From NCBI RefSeq assembly GCF_014203895.1, contig NZ_JACHJY010000016.1, positions 62,001-126,000 of the forward strand: a stretch of 64,000 nucleotides of DNA. Reading direction: 5' to 3'. Positions 25,859 to 33,917 of this stretch are shown here, piece by piece. Origin of the DNA: Streptomyces nymphaeiformis. GTDB lineage: Bacteria > Actinomycetota > Actinomycetes > Streptomycetales > Streptomycetaceae. The stretch's first letter is position 1, and the number at the start of each line of letters is the position of its first letter. The notes beneath the pieces are model-generated. The model was not told where the DNA came from. It saw only the letters and a list, made by a program, of their open reading frames with translations, and searched no databases. Both the position numbers and the translations under genes were made by a program.

Positions 25859-26238
25859 TGCCGTACGCAGCGATCACCTACCGGGTCAAGCCCGGCCACG
25901 AGGACGAGATAGCCGCGGTCTTCGCGGACTTCCAGCGGGTCGACACCCCCGACTACACGGCCGAGGACGGCGGTTCCGCCGGGCGGCTGCTCGGCACCGG
26001 CGTGTTCGTCAAGGACGACGTCCTCGTCCGGGTCATCCACTACGAGGGCGATTTCGCCGCGATCGGCCGGCACATGGCGGCCCAGCGCGGAGTGCACGTG
26101 CTGGAGGAGCGGCTGGCCCCGTACCTCGCCGAGGAGCGGGACACCACCACCGCCGAGGGCTTCGCGGCGTACTTCCGCGACGCCGTCATGCGGCCCATCG
26201 CCCAGCTCACCGTGGACACCCATCCGGCCCGGCGCTGA
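25858..26238 (+). CDS. SchA/CurD-like domain protein (first copy)
   Basis: This 126-residue protein belongs to the SchA/CurD-like family found only beside spore-pigment and pentangular polyphenol PKS genes. It starts MPYAAITYRVKPGHEDEIAAVF and has a dimeric alpha-beta-barrel-like pattern with VFVKDDVLVRVIHYEGD. Family members are probably cyclases or oxygenation helpers; the exact reaction is not settled. It overlaps the ACP stop (TGATG). A paralogue with the same length lies convergently 500 bp away. Confidence 0.85.
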   Translation: MPYAAITYRVKPGHEDEIAAVFADFQRVDTPDYTAEDGGSAGRLLGTGVFVKDDVLVRVIHYEGDFAAIGRHMAAQRGVHVLEERLAPYLAEERDTTTAEGFAAYFRDAVMRPIAQLTVDTHPARR

Positions 26239-26248
26239 GGGACGGCCC

Positions 26249-26695
26249 ATGACCACGGTACTGGGCGTGCTGGCGCTGCTCGGCAGCGGCGTCACCGCCG
26301 GAGTGCTGTTCGCCGTCGCGCTGAGCGTTCTCCCCGCGCTCTTCGCGATGCCGGCCGGCACCTACGTCTACGCGCACCAGCTGCTGGGCCGGAACTGGGA
26401 CCCGACCATGCCGGCCATCGTCCTCGGTTCGACGCTGGCGGACGTCCTGTGGGCGGTGTCCGGAGACGGGGGAGTGCCGGCCGCGGCGGCGGCCGTCCTG
26501 CTGCTCGGGGTCTCCGCCGTGTCCCACCTGTGCAACGTCCCGATCAACCGCCGGGTCAAGGCCGTCACCGACCCGGAACGGCTGCCCGCCGACTGGACGG
26601 ACCCGCGCCCGCTGTGGCGGCGATGGCACCTGCTGCGCTGCGCTCTCGCGATGGTGGCGCTCGCCCTCAACAGCGTGGCGGCACTGCACGGTTGA
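26249..26695 (+). CDS. DUF1772 membrane protein, anthrone-oxygenase-like (first copy)
   Basis: The 148-residue protein has four hydrophobic helices and the DUF1772 landmarks: a conserved NVPINRRVKAV motif after helix three and LPADWTDPRPLWRRWHLLR before helix four. Distant relatives are cofactor-free anthrone oxygenases of aromatic polyketide pathways, so a role in oxidising a polyketide ring is plausible. It follows the SchA-like gene by 10 bp. A second copy lies at 31057. Confidence 0.8.
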   Translation: MTTVLGVLALLGSGVTAGVLFAVALSVLPALFAMPAGTYVYAHQLLGRNWDPTMPAIVLGSTLADVLWAVSGDGGVPAAAAAVLLLGVSAVSHLCNVPINRRVKAVTDPERLPADWTDPRPLWRRWHLLRCALAMVALALNSVAALHG

Positions 26696-26736
26696 CGGAT
26701 CGGGCCGGCCCCCGGGGAGGGGGCCGGCCCGATCCG
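26696..26736. terminator. Perfect 18-bp hairpin between convergent genes
   Basis: The sequence at 26696-26713 pairs perfectly with 26719-26736 around the loop GGGGA. It starts right after the DUF1772 stop codon and ends 9 bp before the convergent SchA-like gene, so it can terminate both. Confidence 0.8.
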
Positions 26737-26745
26737 CGCGTACGG

Positions 26746-27126
26746 TCAGGACGCCGCGGGCACGTCCCGTACCGAGATCTGTGCCACCGTGCGCAGCAGG
26801 CTGCGCCGGAAGGTCGCGACGAACCCCTCGACGGTGTCGGTGTCCCGGGGCCGGGTCAGGTACGGCTTCAGCTTCCGTTCCACCTCGCGCACCCCCGGCT
26901 GGGACGCCATGTGACGCGCCACCGCGTCCAGGTCGCCCTCGTACTCGATGACCCGCACCAGGGTGTCGTCCCGGAGGAAGACGGCCGTGGCGAGGATGCG
27001 GCCGGCGTCCTGCCCGCCCGCGTCGCGCACCCGGTCGGACGTCACGCGGCGGAAGCCGCCGAAGATCTCGGCGAGTTCGGCCTCGCAGCCGGGCTTGATG
27101 TCGTAGGTGATGGCGGCGAATGGCAT
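26746..27126 (-). CDS. SchA/CurD-like domain protein (second copy)
   Basis: Also 126 residues, it starts MPFAAITYDIKPGCEAELAEIF and continues VFLRDDTLVRVIEYEGDLDAVARHM, clearly a paralogue of the protein at 25858. Having two such proteins is usual for pentangular PKS clusters, where they are thought to act with cyclases and ABM oxygenases. The gene stands alone on the minus strand and is divergent from the KS operon, sharing with it a spacer with putative SARP boxes in both directions. Confidence 0.85.
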   Translation of the reverse strand: MPFAAITYDIKPGCEAELAEIFGGFRRVTSDRVRDAGGQDAGRILATAVFLRDDTLVRVIEYEGDLDAVARHMASQPGVREVERKLKPYLTRPRDTDTVEGFVATFRRSLLRTVAQISVRDVPAAS

Positions 27127-27177
27127 GGGCTCGCTCCACAGGTCGGCACACGGGACGCCACGATGCCAGCACCCGCG

Positions 27178-27232
27178 ACTCGCGTTCGCCTCAAGTCCCT
27201 TGTCTGGACGCGTACTTGAGCCGGTCTCCAGG
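27178..27232. promoter_or_regulatory. Divergent SARP boxes for the KS operon and the second SchA-like gene
   Basis: On the plus strand CTTGAGC (27215) and CTCCAGG (27226) stand 11 bp apart, 58 bp before the cyclase gene. On the minus strand CTTGAGG (27189-27195) and CGCGAGT (27178-27184) stand 11 bp apart, facing the SchA-like gene. CTCAAGT and ACTTGAG form a perfect inverted pair in the middle. Confidence 0.65.
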
Positions 27233-27289
27233 TTGCCCGGGGACAGTCTGGCATGTCGGTGTCGGCACCCCATCCCCAGGAGGACAGCA

Positions 27290-27625
27290 GTGCACCGCAC
27301 CTTGATCGTCGCCCGGCTGAAGCCGGGCAAGGCCGATGACATCGCGAGCATCTTCGGTGACTCCGACGCGACCGAGCTGCCCCACCTGGTCGGCGTCTCC
27401 CGACGCACCCTGTTCCGCTTCCACGACCTGTACTTCCACCTGGTCGAGGCCGATCAGGACATCTCGCCGGACCTCTACAAGGCCCGCAGCCACCCGCTCT
27501 ACCAGGACATCAACAACCGTCTCGCGGCCTGCGTGAGCCCGTACGACCCGGACTGGAAGGAGCCCAAGGACGCCATGGCGAGCCCGTTCTACGTGTGGAC
27601 CAAGGACGAGGGGCGGCTCCAGTGA
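27290..27625 (+). CDS. TcmI-family type II polyketide cyclase
   Basis: The 111-residue protein has the TcmI cyclase pattern: TLIVARLKPGKADDIASIFGDSDATELPHLVGVSRRTLF, FHDLYFHLVEAD, and CVSPYDPDWKEPKDAMASPFY towards the end. TcmI-like cyclases close the later rings of aromatic polyketides without a cofactor. The start is a GTG at 27290 after AGGAGG; its stop overlaps the cupin start (GTGA). It opens the nine-gene PKS operon that runs to 32925. Confidence 0.9.
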   Translation: MHRTLIVARLKPGKADDIASIFGDSDATELPHLVGVSRRTLFRFHDLYFHLVEADQDISPDLYKARSHPLYQDINNRLAACVSPYDPDWKEPKDAMASPFYVWTKDEGRLQ

Positions 27626-28068
27626 CCGACACCGACCGCACCTCCATCACCCGTACGGTGAAGGTCTCCGCCGGACAGGTCGAGGCCAACACCAGGCGCG
27701 GCGGCGACATGCGGGTGACCCTCAGCCCGAAGACCGTCGGCTGCACCTCCGGCTTCGGCGGCACCCTCAGCCTGGCACCCGGTGACCACGTCACCGAGCA
27801 CTACCACCCGTACTCCGAGGAGTTCCTCCACGTCACCACCGGTGAACTGGAGATGACCCTGGACGGCAGGCCGGTGCGGCTGACGGCCGGGGACTCCCTC
27901 CTCGTCCCGATCGGCGTGCGCCACCGCCTGGTGAACACCGGCACCGAGACGGCCGGGTGCGTCTTCCACCTGTCCCCGCTGGCGCCGCGCCCCGAGCTCG
28001 GGCACGTCGACACCGAAGCCGTCCGGAACCCGGAGGCGGCCAACCCGCGGGTGGGTGGCGGCACGTGA
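27622..28068 (+). CDS. Cupin-domain protein of aromatic polyketide pathway
   Basis: This 148-residue single-domain cupin shows motif 1, GDHVTEHYHPYSEEFLHVTTGE, and motif 2, DSLLVPIGVRHRLVNTG, with the histidines and glutamate for metal binding. Cupins occupy this place in pentangular polyphenol operons between a TcmI-type cyclase and KS-alpha; a role in cyclisation or oxygenation is proposed. Both ends overlap neighbours by 4 bp (GTGA twice), so translation is tightly coupled. Confidence 0.88.
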   Translation: MTDTDRTSITRTVKVSAGQVEANTRRGGDMRVTLSPKTVGCTSGFGGTLSLAPGDHVTEHYHPYSEEFLHVTTGELEMTLDGRPVRLTAGDSLLVPIGVRHRLVNTGTETAGCVFHLSPLAPRPELGHVDTEAVRNPEAANPRVGGGT

Positions 28069-29354
28069 GCGGCGGCGGTGAGCGTCGCGCGGTGATCACC
28101 GGCATCGGCGTGGTGGCGCCCGGCGGCGTCGGCAGGGAGGCGTTCTGGCAGCTGCTCACCGAGGGCCGGACCGCGACCCGCCGGCTCAGCCTCTTCGACC
28201 CCGCCGAGTTCCGCTCCCAGGTCGCCGCCGAGGTGGACTTCGACCCGGCCGGCGCCGGTCTGACCGCCAGGGAGATCCGGCGCATGGACCGCGCCGCCCA
28301 GTTCGCCGTGGTGTCCGCCCGCGAGGCCATCGCCGACAGCGGACTCGACCTGGCCGCCGTACGCCCCGAGCGGATCGCGGTCGGCCTCGGCAGCGCCGTC
28401 GGCTGCACCATGGGCCTGGAGGAGGAGTACACCGTCCTCAGCGACCAGGGCCGGAACTGGCTGGTCGACCACGAGTACGGCGTCCCGCACCTGTACGGCT
28501 ACATGGTGCCCTCCACGCTCGCGGTCGAGGTGGCCTGGGCCGCCGGCGCGGAGGGCCCGGTCTCCCTCGTCTCCACCGGCTGCACCTCCGGCATCGACGC
28601 CGTGGCGCACGCCGTCCAGCTGATCGAGGAGGGCAGCGCCGACGTGGCGCTGGCCGGTGCCACCGACGCACCGATCTCCCCGATCAGCGCGGCCTGCTTC
28701 GACGCGATCCGGGCCACCACCGCCCGCAACGAGGACCCGGAGCACGCCTCCCGGCCGTTCGACCGTGACCGCGCCGGGTTCGTGCTCGGCGAGGGCTCCG
28801 CCGTCCTGGTCCTTGAGGAGAAGGCGGCCGCCGAGGCGCGCGGCGCCCATGTCTACGGTGAGATCGTCGGCAGCGCCGGGCGCAGCAACGCGCACCACAT
28901 GACCGGCCTGAAGCCGGACGGCCGCGAGATGGCGGAGGCCATCGGCATCGCCCTCGACCAGGCCCGCCTGGACCCGACGGCGGTCGGCTACGTCAACGCC
29001 CACGGCTCCGGCACCAAGCAGAACGACCGGCACGAGACCGCCGCCTTCAAGCGGGCCCTCGGGGACCACGCGTATCGCGTCCCGGTCAGCTCGATCAAAT
29101 CGATGATCGGGCACTCGCTGGGCGCCATCGGCTCCATCGAGGTGGCCGCCTGCGCGCTCGTGCTCGACCGGCAGGTGGTGCCGCCGACCGCCAACCTGGA
29201 GAACCCCGACCCGACGTGCGACCTGGACTACGTCCCGCGCACCGCCCGCGAGCACCGCACCGACGTGGTGCTGACGGTCGGCAGCGGCTTCGGCGGGTTC
29301 CAGAGCGCGATGGTCCTGGCGCGGCCCGGGACGGTCGCCCACGGGAGGAGCTGA
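28065..29354 (+). CDS. Type II PKS ketosynthase alpha (KS-alpha)
   Basis: The 429-residue protein is a canonical KS-alpha. The active cysteine lies in STGCTSGIDAV (Cys173), the histidines in NAHGSGTKQND (His313) and IKSMIGHSLGAIGS (His350), and the C-terminus has GSGFGGFQSAMVL. It extends the chain on the ACP by decarboxylative condensation of malonyl units, as a heterodimer with KS-beta. The start is a GTG at 28065 overlapping the cupin stop. Its gene surroundings (SchA, cupin, TcmI, DUF1772) suggest long-chain pentangular polyphenols. Confidence 0.97.
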   Translation: MSGGGERRAVITGIGVVAPGGVGREAFWQLLTEGRTATRRLSLFDPAEFRSQVAAEVDFDPAGAGLTAREIRRMDRAAQFAVVSAREAIADSGLDLAAVRPERIAVGLGSAVGCTMGLEEEYTVLSDQGRNWLVDHEYGVPHLYGYMVPSTLAVEVAWAAGAEGPVSLVSTGCTSGIDAVAHAVQLIEEGSADVALAGATDAPISPISAACFDAIRATTARNEDPEHASRPFDRDRAGFVLGEGSAVLVLEEKAAAEARGAHVYGEIVGSAGRSNAHHMTGLKPDGREMAEAIGIALDQARLDPTAVGYVNAHGSGTKQNDRHETAAFKRALGDHAYRVPVSSIKSMIGHSLGAIGSIEVAACALVLDRQVVPPTANLENPDPTCDLDYVPRTAREHRTDVVLTVGSGFGGFQSAMVLARPGTVAHGRS

Positions 29355-29356
29355 CC

Positions 29357-30580
29357 ATGTCCAACGGGCACCGCCCGCCGGTGATCACCGGCATCGGCGT
29401 CACCGCGCCGACCGGGCTCGGCGTAGAGGCCCACTGGGCCGCCGTGCTGGCAGGCAAGTCCGGCATCGACCGGATCAGCCGGTTCGATCCCACGCCCTAC
29501 CCGGTGCGGCTCGCCGGCCAGGTGAGCGGTTTCAGCGCCGCCGACTCGGTGCCCAGCCGGGTCGCCCGCGAGACCGACCACTGGACCCACCTCGCCCTCG
29601 CCGCCGCCGAGGCCGCCCTGGCCGACGCCGGGGCCGACCCCGCCACGCTGCCCGAGTACGAGATGGCCGTGGTCACCGCCAGCTCATCCGGCGGCACCGA
29701 GTTCGGCCAGCACGAGATGGAGGCGCTCTACCAGCACGCGCCCGCATGGGTCGGCGCCTACCAGTCCATCGCCTGGTTCTACGCCGCGACCACCGGGCAG
29801 CTGTCCATCCGGCACAAGATGCGCGGCCCGTGCGGCGTGCTCTGCGGCGAGCAGGCCGGCGGACTCGACGCCATCGGCCAGGCCCGCCGGCTCACCCGGC
29901 GCGGCGCCCGGCTGGTACTCACCGGCGGCACCGACGCCTCCCTGTGCCCGTACGGACTGAGCGCGCAGCTGTCCACCGGCAGGCTCTCCACCGTCGTCGA
30001 CCCGGCCCGCGCCTACCTGCCGTTCGACCGCTCGGCCGCCGGCTACCTGCCCGGCGAGGGCGGCGCGATCCTGGTTCTCGAGAGCGACGCCGGAGCCACC
30101 GAACGGGGTGCAGGACAGCGGTACGGCACCGTGCTCGGCTACGCCGCCGGCTTCGACCCGGCCCCCGGCTCCGACCGGCCCCCCGCGCTGCGGCGCACCA
30201 TCGAGGCGGCTCTCGTGGACGCCGGACTGAGCCCCGGCGACATCGACGTCGTCTTCGCCGACGGCGCCGGCACGCCCGCCGAGGACCTCGCCGAAGCCCG
30301 GGCGATCAGCGCGGTGTTCGGCCCGGGAGCCGTACCCGTCACGGCGCCCAAGGTGCTCACCGGCCGGCTGTACGGCGGCGGCGCGCCGCTGGACGTGGTC
30401 ACCGCGCTGCTCGCGCTGCGCGACGGCGTCGTCCCGCACACCGCCGGCGTCGAGCAGCTCGCCCCCGGCTGCGACCTCGACCTGGTCACCGACGAACCCC
30501 GCACCACACCGCTGCGCCGTGCCCTGGTCCTGGCCCGCGGCCACGGCGGCTTCAACTCAGCTGTCGTCCTCGGACGTTGA
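29357..30580 (+). CDS. Type II PKS chain length factor (KS-beta)
   Basis: The 407-residue protein is a KS homologue in which the active cysteine is replaced by glutamine: CGEQAGGLDAI (Gln166), the standard chain length factor signature. It pairs with KS-alpha, decarboxylates malonyl-ACP to prime the chain when no other starter is provided, and sets chain length. The ATG lies 2 bp after the KS-alpha stop, behind GGGAGGAG. The length of the chain cannot be deduced safely from sequence alone, though context suggests 22-26 carbons or more. Confidence 0.96.
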   Translation: MSNGHRPPVITGIGVTAPTGLGVEAHWAAVLAGKSGIDRISRFDPTPYPVRLAGQVSGFSAADSVPSRVARETDHWTHLALAAAEAALADAGADPATLPEYEMAVVTASSSGGTEFGQHEMEALYQHAPAWVGAYQSIAWFYAATTGQLSIRHKMRGPCGVLCGEQAGGLDAIGQARRLTRRGARLVLTGGTDASLCPYGLSAQLSTGRLSTVVDPARAYLPFDRSAAGYLPGEGGAILVLESDAGATERGAGQRYGTVLGYAAGFDPAPGSDRPPALRRTIEAALVDAGLSPGDIDVVFADGAGTPAEDLAEARAISAVFGPGAVPVTAPKVLTGRLYGGGAPLDVVTALLALRDGVVPHTAGVEQLAPGCDLDLVTDEPRTTPLRRALVLARGHGGFNSAVVLGR

Positions 30581-30598
30581 CGAAAGGTTGGCGCACCC

Positions 30599-31060
30599 AT
30601 GGCAGGCCACACCGACAACTCGATCCTCATCGACGCACCGCTGGAGACCGTCTGGGAGATCACCAACGACCTGGAGAACTGGCCGAACCTGTTCAGCGAG
30701 TACGCCGCCGCCGAGGTGCTGGAGCGCGACGGCGCCACCGTCACCTTCCGGCTCACCATGCACCCCGACGAGAACGGCACCGTGTGGAGCTGGGTCTCGC
30801 GCCGCACCCCCGACCCGAAGAGCCGCACGGTCGAGGCGTACCGGGTGGAGACCGGCCCGTTCGAGTTCATGGACATCCGCTGGGAGTACACCGTCGAGGA
30901 CGGCGCGGTGCGGATGCGCTGGATCCAGGACTTCCACATGAAGCCGCAGGCCCCCGTGGACGACGCGGGCATGACGGAGCACCTCAACCGCAACACGGCC
31001 GTCCAGATGAAGCTGATCAAGGACAAGGTCGAGGCCACCGCCCGCCGTGAGCCGCGGTGA
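30599..31060 (+). CDS. Polyketide aromatase/cyclase (SRPBCC)
   Basis: The 153-residue SRPBCC/START-type protein resembles WhiE-VI and the N-terminal TcmN aromatase/cyclase: NSILIDAPLETVWEITNDLENWPNLFSEYAAAEVLE, then WSWVSRRTPDPKSRTVEAYRVETGPFEFM and IRWEYTVEDGAVRMRWIQDF. It closes and aromatises the first ring or rings of the poly-ketone. It begins 18 bp after KS-beta and overlaps the next gene by 4 bp. Confidence 0.93.
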   Translation: MAGHTDNSILIDAPLETVWEITNDLENWPNLFSEYAAAEVLERDGATVTFRLTMHPDENGTVWSWVSRRTPDPKSRTVEAYRVETGPFEFMDIRWEYTVEDGAVRMRWIQDFHMKPQAPVDDAGMTEHLNRNTAVQMKLIKDKVEATARREPR

Positions 31061-31518
31061 CCGCGGTCCTCGCCCCCCTGGTGGTGCTCCTCAGCGGTCT
31101 GGGCGCCGGGGTCCTGCTCGGCACCCAGCTCGGCGGCTGGCCCCTGCTCGCCGCCCTGCCGCCCGACCGCTACGTCCACGCGCACGCCTTCTTCGCCACC
31201 CGCTACGACCCGGCGATGCCGATCTGCCTGCTGGGCACGCTCGTCGGCGACCTGGTGCTCGCCGTCGGCGGCGGGCAGCCCGCGGCCCGGCTGCTGTACC
31301 TGGTTGCCGCGCTGCTCGCCGCCGCCACCGTCACCATCTCGCTCGTCAAGAACGTCCCCATCAACCGGTGGATCCAGGGCGTCGACCCCGGCCGGCTCCC
31401 GGAGAACTTCGACGAAGTCGACCCGCGCCCCGTCTGGGGCCCGTGGAACCGGCGGCGCAGCGCGCTCGCCATCCTCGCCTTCGCCGCCAACTGCGCCGCA
31501 CTGTCCGTCCTGCTCTGA
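31057..31518 (+). CDS. DUF1772 membrane protein, anthrone-oxygenase-like (second copy)
   Basis: This 153-residue four-helix protein is a paralogue of the one at 26249: VKNVPINRWIQGVDPGRLPENFDEVDPRPVWGPWNRRRSAL parallels its NVPINRR and DPRPLWRRW segments. The start is a GTG at 31057 overlapping the aromatase stop. As a possible cofactor-free anthrone oxygenase it could install a quinone oxygen early in the pathway. Two copies in one cluster suggest two oxidation sites or a heteromer. Confidence 0.8.
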   Translation: MTAVLAPLVVLLSGLGAGVLLGTQLGGWPLLAALPPDRYVHAHAFFATRYDPAMPICLLGTLVGDLVLAVGGGQPAARLLYLVAALLAAATVTISLVKNVPINRWIQGVDPGRLPENFDEVDPRPVWGPWNRRRSALAILAFAANCAALSVLL

Positions 31519-31551
31519 CGCACCCATCGCCCAGCCTCACGGAGGAAGACC

Positions 31552-32304
31552 ATGAACCTGGCCCTGGAGGGAAAGAAGGCCCTCGTCACCGGCGGCACCC
31601 GAGGCGTCGGCCGGGGCATCGTGCTCGCGCTGGCCCGGGCCGGCGTCGACGTGGTGACCTGCTACCGGCAGCCCAGCGACCACGTCGGTTCGCTGGAACG
31701 AGAGCTGAAGGAGACCGGCGGCGACCATCACGTCCTGCGGGCCGACCTCAGCAGGCCGGAAGAGGCCGCCTCCCTGGTCGAGCGGGCCGGAGCGGCGTAC
31801 GGCCGCCTCGACCTGGTCGTCAACAACGCGGGCACGATCAGCCACGTCCCCTACGCCGACCTGCCGGTGGAGGAGTTCCAGCGGATCTTCACCACCAACG
31901 TCACCGCCGCCCACCTCGTGATCCAGCACGCCCTTCCGCTGCTGCACGAGGGCTCGTCCGTCGTCAGCATCGGCTCCAAGGCGGTGGAGGCCGGCATCCC
32001 GCTGCGCTCGCACTACACCGCCACGAAGGCGGCCCTGGTCGGCCTCAGCAGGTCGCTGGCCAAGGAGTTCGGCGCGAAGGGCATACGGTTCAACGTCGTC
32101 GCCCTCGGCGTGGTGGAGACCGAGAACCTGCACCGGCTCCCCGAGGACCAGCGGAAGCTGATGGTCGAGCGCTACAGCGCCAAGACCGCGCTGGGCCGGC
32201 TCGGCACCCCGGACGAGGTGGCCGGCGCCATCCTCTGGCTCGCCAGCGACCTGTCCCGGTACGTCACCGGGTCCACCGTCAGCGTCGACGGGGGGATCTC
32301 CTGA
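31552..32304 (+). CDS. SDR ketoreductase of the PKS operon
   Basis: The 250-residue short-chain dehydrogenase has TGGTRGVGRGIVLAL (NAD(P) binding), NNAGTISHVPY, the catalytic serine region SIGSKAV, and YTATKAALVG with Tyr and Lys. It ends with VTGSTVSVDGGIS. Such reductases act on the poly-ketone (often C-19 in pentangular compounds) or on a ring ketone. It lies inside the PKS operon and overlaps the next gene (TGATG). It pairs with a similar SDR at 36160 on the other strand. Confidence 0.9.
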   Translation: MNLALEGKKALVTGGTRGVGRGIVLALARAGVDVVTCYRQPSDHVGSLERELKETGGDHHVLRADLSRPEEAASLVERAGAAYGRLDLVVNNAGTISHVPYADLPVEEFQRIFTTNVTAAHLVIQHALPLLHEGSSVVSIGSKAVEAGIPLRSHYTATKAALVGLSRSLAKEFGAKGIRFNVVALGVVETENLHRLPEDQRKLMVERYSAKTALGRLGTPDEVAGAILWLASDLSRYVTGSTVSVDGGIS

Positions 32305-32624
32305 TGACGTTCCGGGTCACCCTGCGGATGGAGCTCAAGCCCGGCGCCGAGCACGCCTTCGTCGAGGAGTGGCACCGCGGCACCGACGCGGTCACCGGCC
32401 ACCCGGCCAACCTCGGGCAGTGGCTGTGCAAGGACGCCGGCGCGGACGACGTCTACTGGATCATCAGCGACTGGCTGGACGAGCCGCGCTTCCGCGCCTT
32501 CGAGAACAGCCCCGCCCACCTGGAACACCGGGCCAGGCTGCACCCCTACCGCAGCGGCGGCTCGTTCCACACCATGGAGGTCACCGCCCACATCCCCGGA
32601 CAGGCGGCGGGCGCCGATGCCTGA
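32304..32624 (+). CDS. Antibiotic biosynthesis monooxygenase (ABM), first
   Basis: The 106-residue protein is a small ferredoxin-like-fold ABM protein: VTLRMELKPGAEHAFVEEWHRGTDAVTGHPANLGQWLCKD, YWIISDWLDEPRFRAFENSPAHLEHRARLHPYRSGGSF. ABM enzymes oxidise anthrone-type rings to quinones without cofactor. It overlaps the ketoreductase stop (TGATG) and the following ABM gene. A close paralogue, with the same F-WADEASFRAFE pattern, is at 35713. Confidence 0.88.
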   Translation: MTFRVTLRMELKPGAEHAFVEEWHRGTDAVTGHPANLGQWLCKDAGADDVYWIISDWLDEPRFRAFENSPAHLEHRARLHPYRSGGSFHTMEVTAHIPGQAAGADA

Positions 32625-32925
32625 GGTACGGGTGCTGGTGTACCAGTTCGCGCGCGACGACGCCGAACTGGCCGCCGTACGCGCCGCCTACCACCAGGTC
32701 AGCGAACGGCTCGCCAAGGTGCCCGGGATGCTCGGCAACGAACTGCTCCTCCGGCTCCACGACCCCGGCTCGCTGGTGGTGGTCAGCCGCTGGGCGAGCA
32801 CGACCGCCTTCCAGGACTGGGAGGCCGGTCCGGAACACCGCGACGACACGGCGCCGCTGCGCCCCTACCGGGACACCCGCACCGGCACGCCGTTCGCGGT
32901 CTACGAGGTCGACGCGGCCTACTGA
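32617..32925 (+). CDS. Antibiotic biosynthesis monooxygenase (ABM), second
   Basis: The 102-residue protein has the same fold but a different sequence: VLVYQFARDDAELAAVRAAYHQVSERLAKVPGMLGNELLL, VVVSRWASTTAFQDWEAGPEHRD. It overlaps the first ABM gene by 8 bp and is the last gene of the PKS operon, ahead of a strong hairpin. Tandem ABM proteins are typical of pentangular clusters, where they act together in ring A/B oxidation. Confidence 0.87.
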   Translation: MPEVRVLVYQFARDDAELAAVRAAYHQVSERLAKVPGMLGNELLLRLHDPGSLVVVSRWASTTAFQDWEAGPEHRDDTAPLRPYRDTRTGTPFAVYEVDAAY

Positions 32926-32946
32926 ACGACCCGCACCCCGCGACCG

Positions 32947-32982
32947 CTGTCCCCGGCGCCCTCCCCCCGGCGCCGGGGACAG
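32947..32982 (+). terminator. Perfect 14-bp hairpin ending the PKS operon
   Basis: CTGTCCCCGGCGCC (32947-32960) pairs perfectly with 32969-32982 across an 8-nt loop. It lies 21 bp after the second ABM gene and before an oxidoreductase on the same strand, so it ends or attenuates the operon. Confidence 0.75.
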
Positions 32983-33035
32983 CCCCCTGTCGCGGCAACC
33001 CCCTCCCCGCAAGGAACACGAAGGAAGGCGGCACG

Positions 33036-33896
33036 ATGAGCCCCACCACTCTGGCCTTCATCGGACTCGGCAGCATGGGCGGCGGCATGGCGCACCGCCT
33101 GCTCGGGGCCGGGTACCGGCTGACCGTCCACAACAGGACCGCGGACAAGGCCGCACCGCTCCTCGCCCAGGGCGCCGTGGCCGCGGGCTCGCCGGCCGAG
33201 GCCGTGGCAGGCGTCCGCACCGTGCTGCTCAGCCTCAGCGACGAGGCCGCCGTCGAGAAGGTGCTGTTCGGCGAGGTGGTCCCCGCGCTGGAGCCCGGCA
33301 GCACCGTCATCGACACCTCCACCGTCTCCCCGGAGTACGCCCGGCACAGCGCGACCCGGCTCGCCGAGGTCGGGCTGCGCCGGGTCGAGGCGTGCGTCGT
33401 CGGCAACCCGCTCCAGGCCCGGGAGGGCCGGCTGCGGGTCTTCGTCTCCGGCGACGACGCCGACATCGAGGCGGTGCGGCCCGTCCTGGACACCATCGGC
33501 TCCGAGGTCGTGCCGCTCGGCGCGCCGGGCGCCGCCGCCACCGCCAAGCTGATCCTCAACCTGCTGCTCGGCGCCCAGGTCGCCGCGCTCGCCGAGGCCG
33601 TGACGTACGGCCAGCGGGCCGGCCTCGACCGGGACCGGCTGCTCGCGACCATCGCCGGGAGCGGGTTCAGCTCCGAGGTCCTGCGGTTCCGCGCCGAACT
33701 GATGCGCAAGGGCAGCTACCTGCCGGCCTTCTTCCGCTCCGCGCTGATGGAGAAGGACCTGCGCCTCGCCGTCACCGACGCGGCGCGGACCGGTGTCGCG
33801 ATGCCCGTGCTCGACACCGTACGGGCCCGCTTCGCCGGCGTCGTCGAGGCCGGGGACGGCGACCGCGACGCCGCGGTACTGATCGAGCACACCTGA
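33036..33896 (+). CDS. NAD(P)-binding oxidoreductase, 3-hydroxyisobutyrate dehydrogenase family
   Basis: The 286-residue protein has an N-terminal Rossmann fold (AFIGLGSMGGGMAHRLLGAGY) and the all-helical C-terminal domain of beta-hydroxyacid dehydrogenases and imine reductases. The catalytic lysine is kept in AAATAKLILNLLLGAQ, favouring a hydroxyacid/alcohol dehydrogenase over an imine reductase, though with an amidotransferase in the cluster an imine substrate cannot be excluded. It stands behind a terminator-like hairpin with GGAAGGCGG before the ATG at 33036. Confidence 0.85.
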   Translation: MSPTTLAFIGLGSMGGGMAHRLLGAGYRLTVHNRTADKAAPLLAQGAVAAGSPAEAVAGVRTVLLSLSDEAAVEKVLFGEVVPALEPGSTVIDTSTVSPEYARHSATRLAEVGLRRVEACVVGNPLQAREGRLRVFVSGDDADIEAVRPVLDTIGSEVVPLGAPGAAATAKLILNLLLGAQVAALAEAVTYGQRAGLDRDRLLATIAGSGFSSEVLRFRAELMRKGSYLPAFFRSALMEKDLRLAVTDAARTGVAMPVLDTVRARFAGVVEAGDGDRDAAVLIEHT

Positions 33897-33917
33897 GCCG
33901 GGCCGCCGGGGCGGGCG

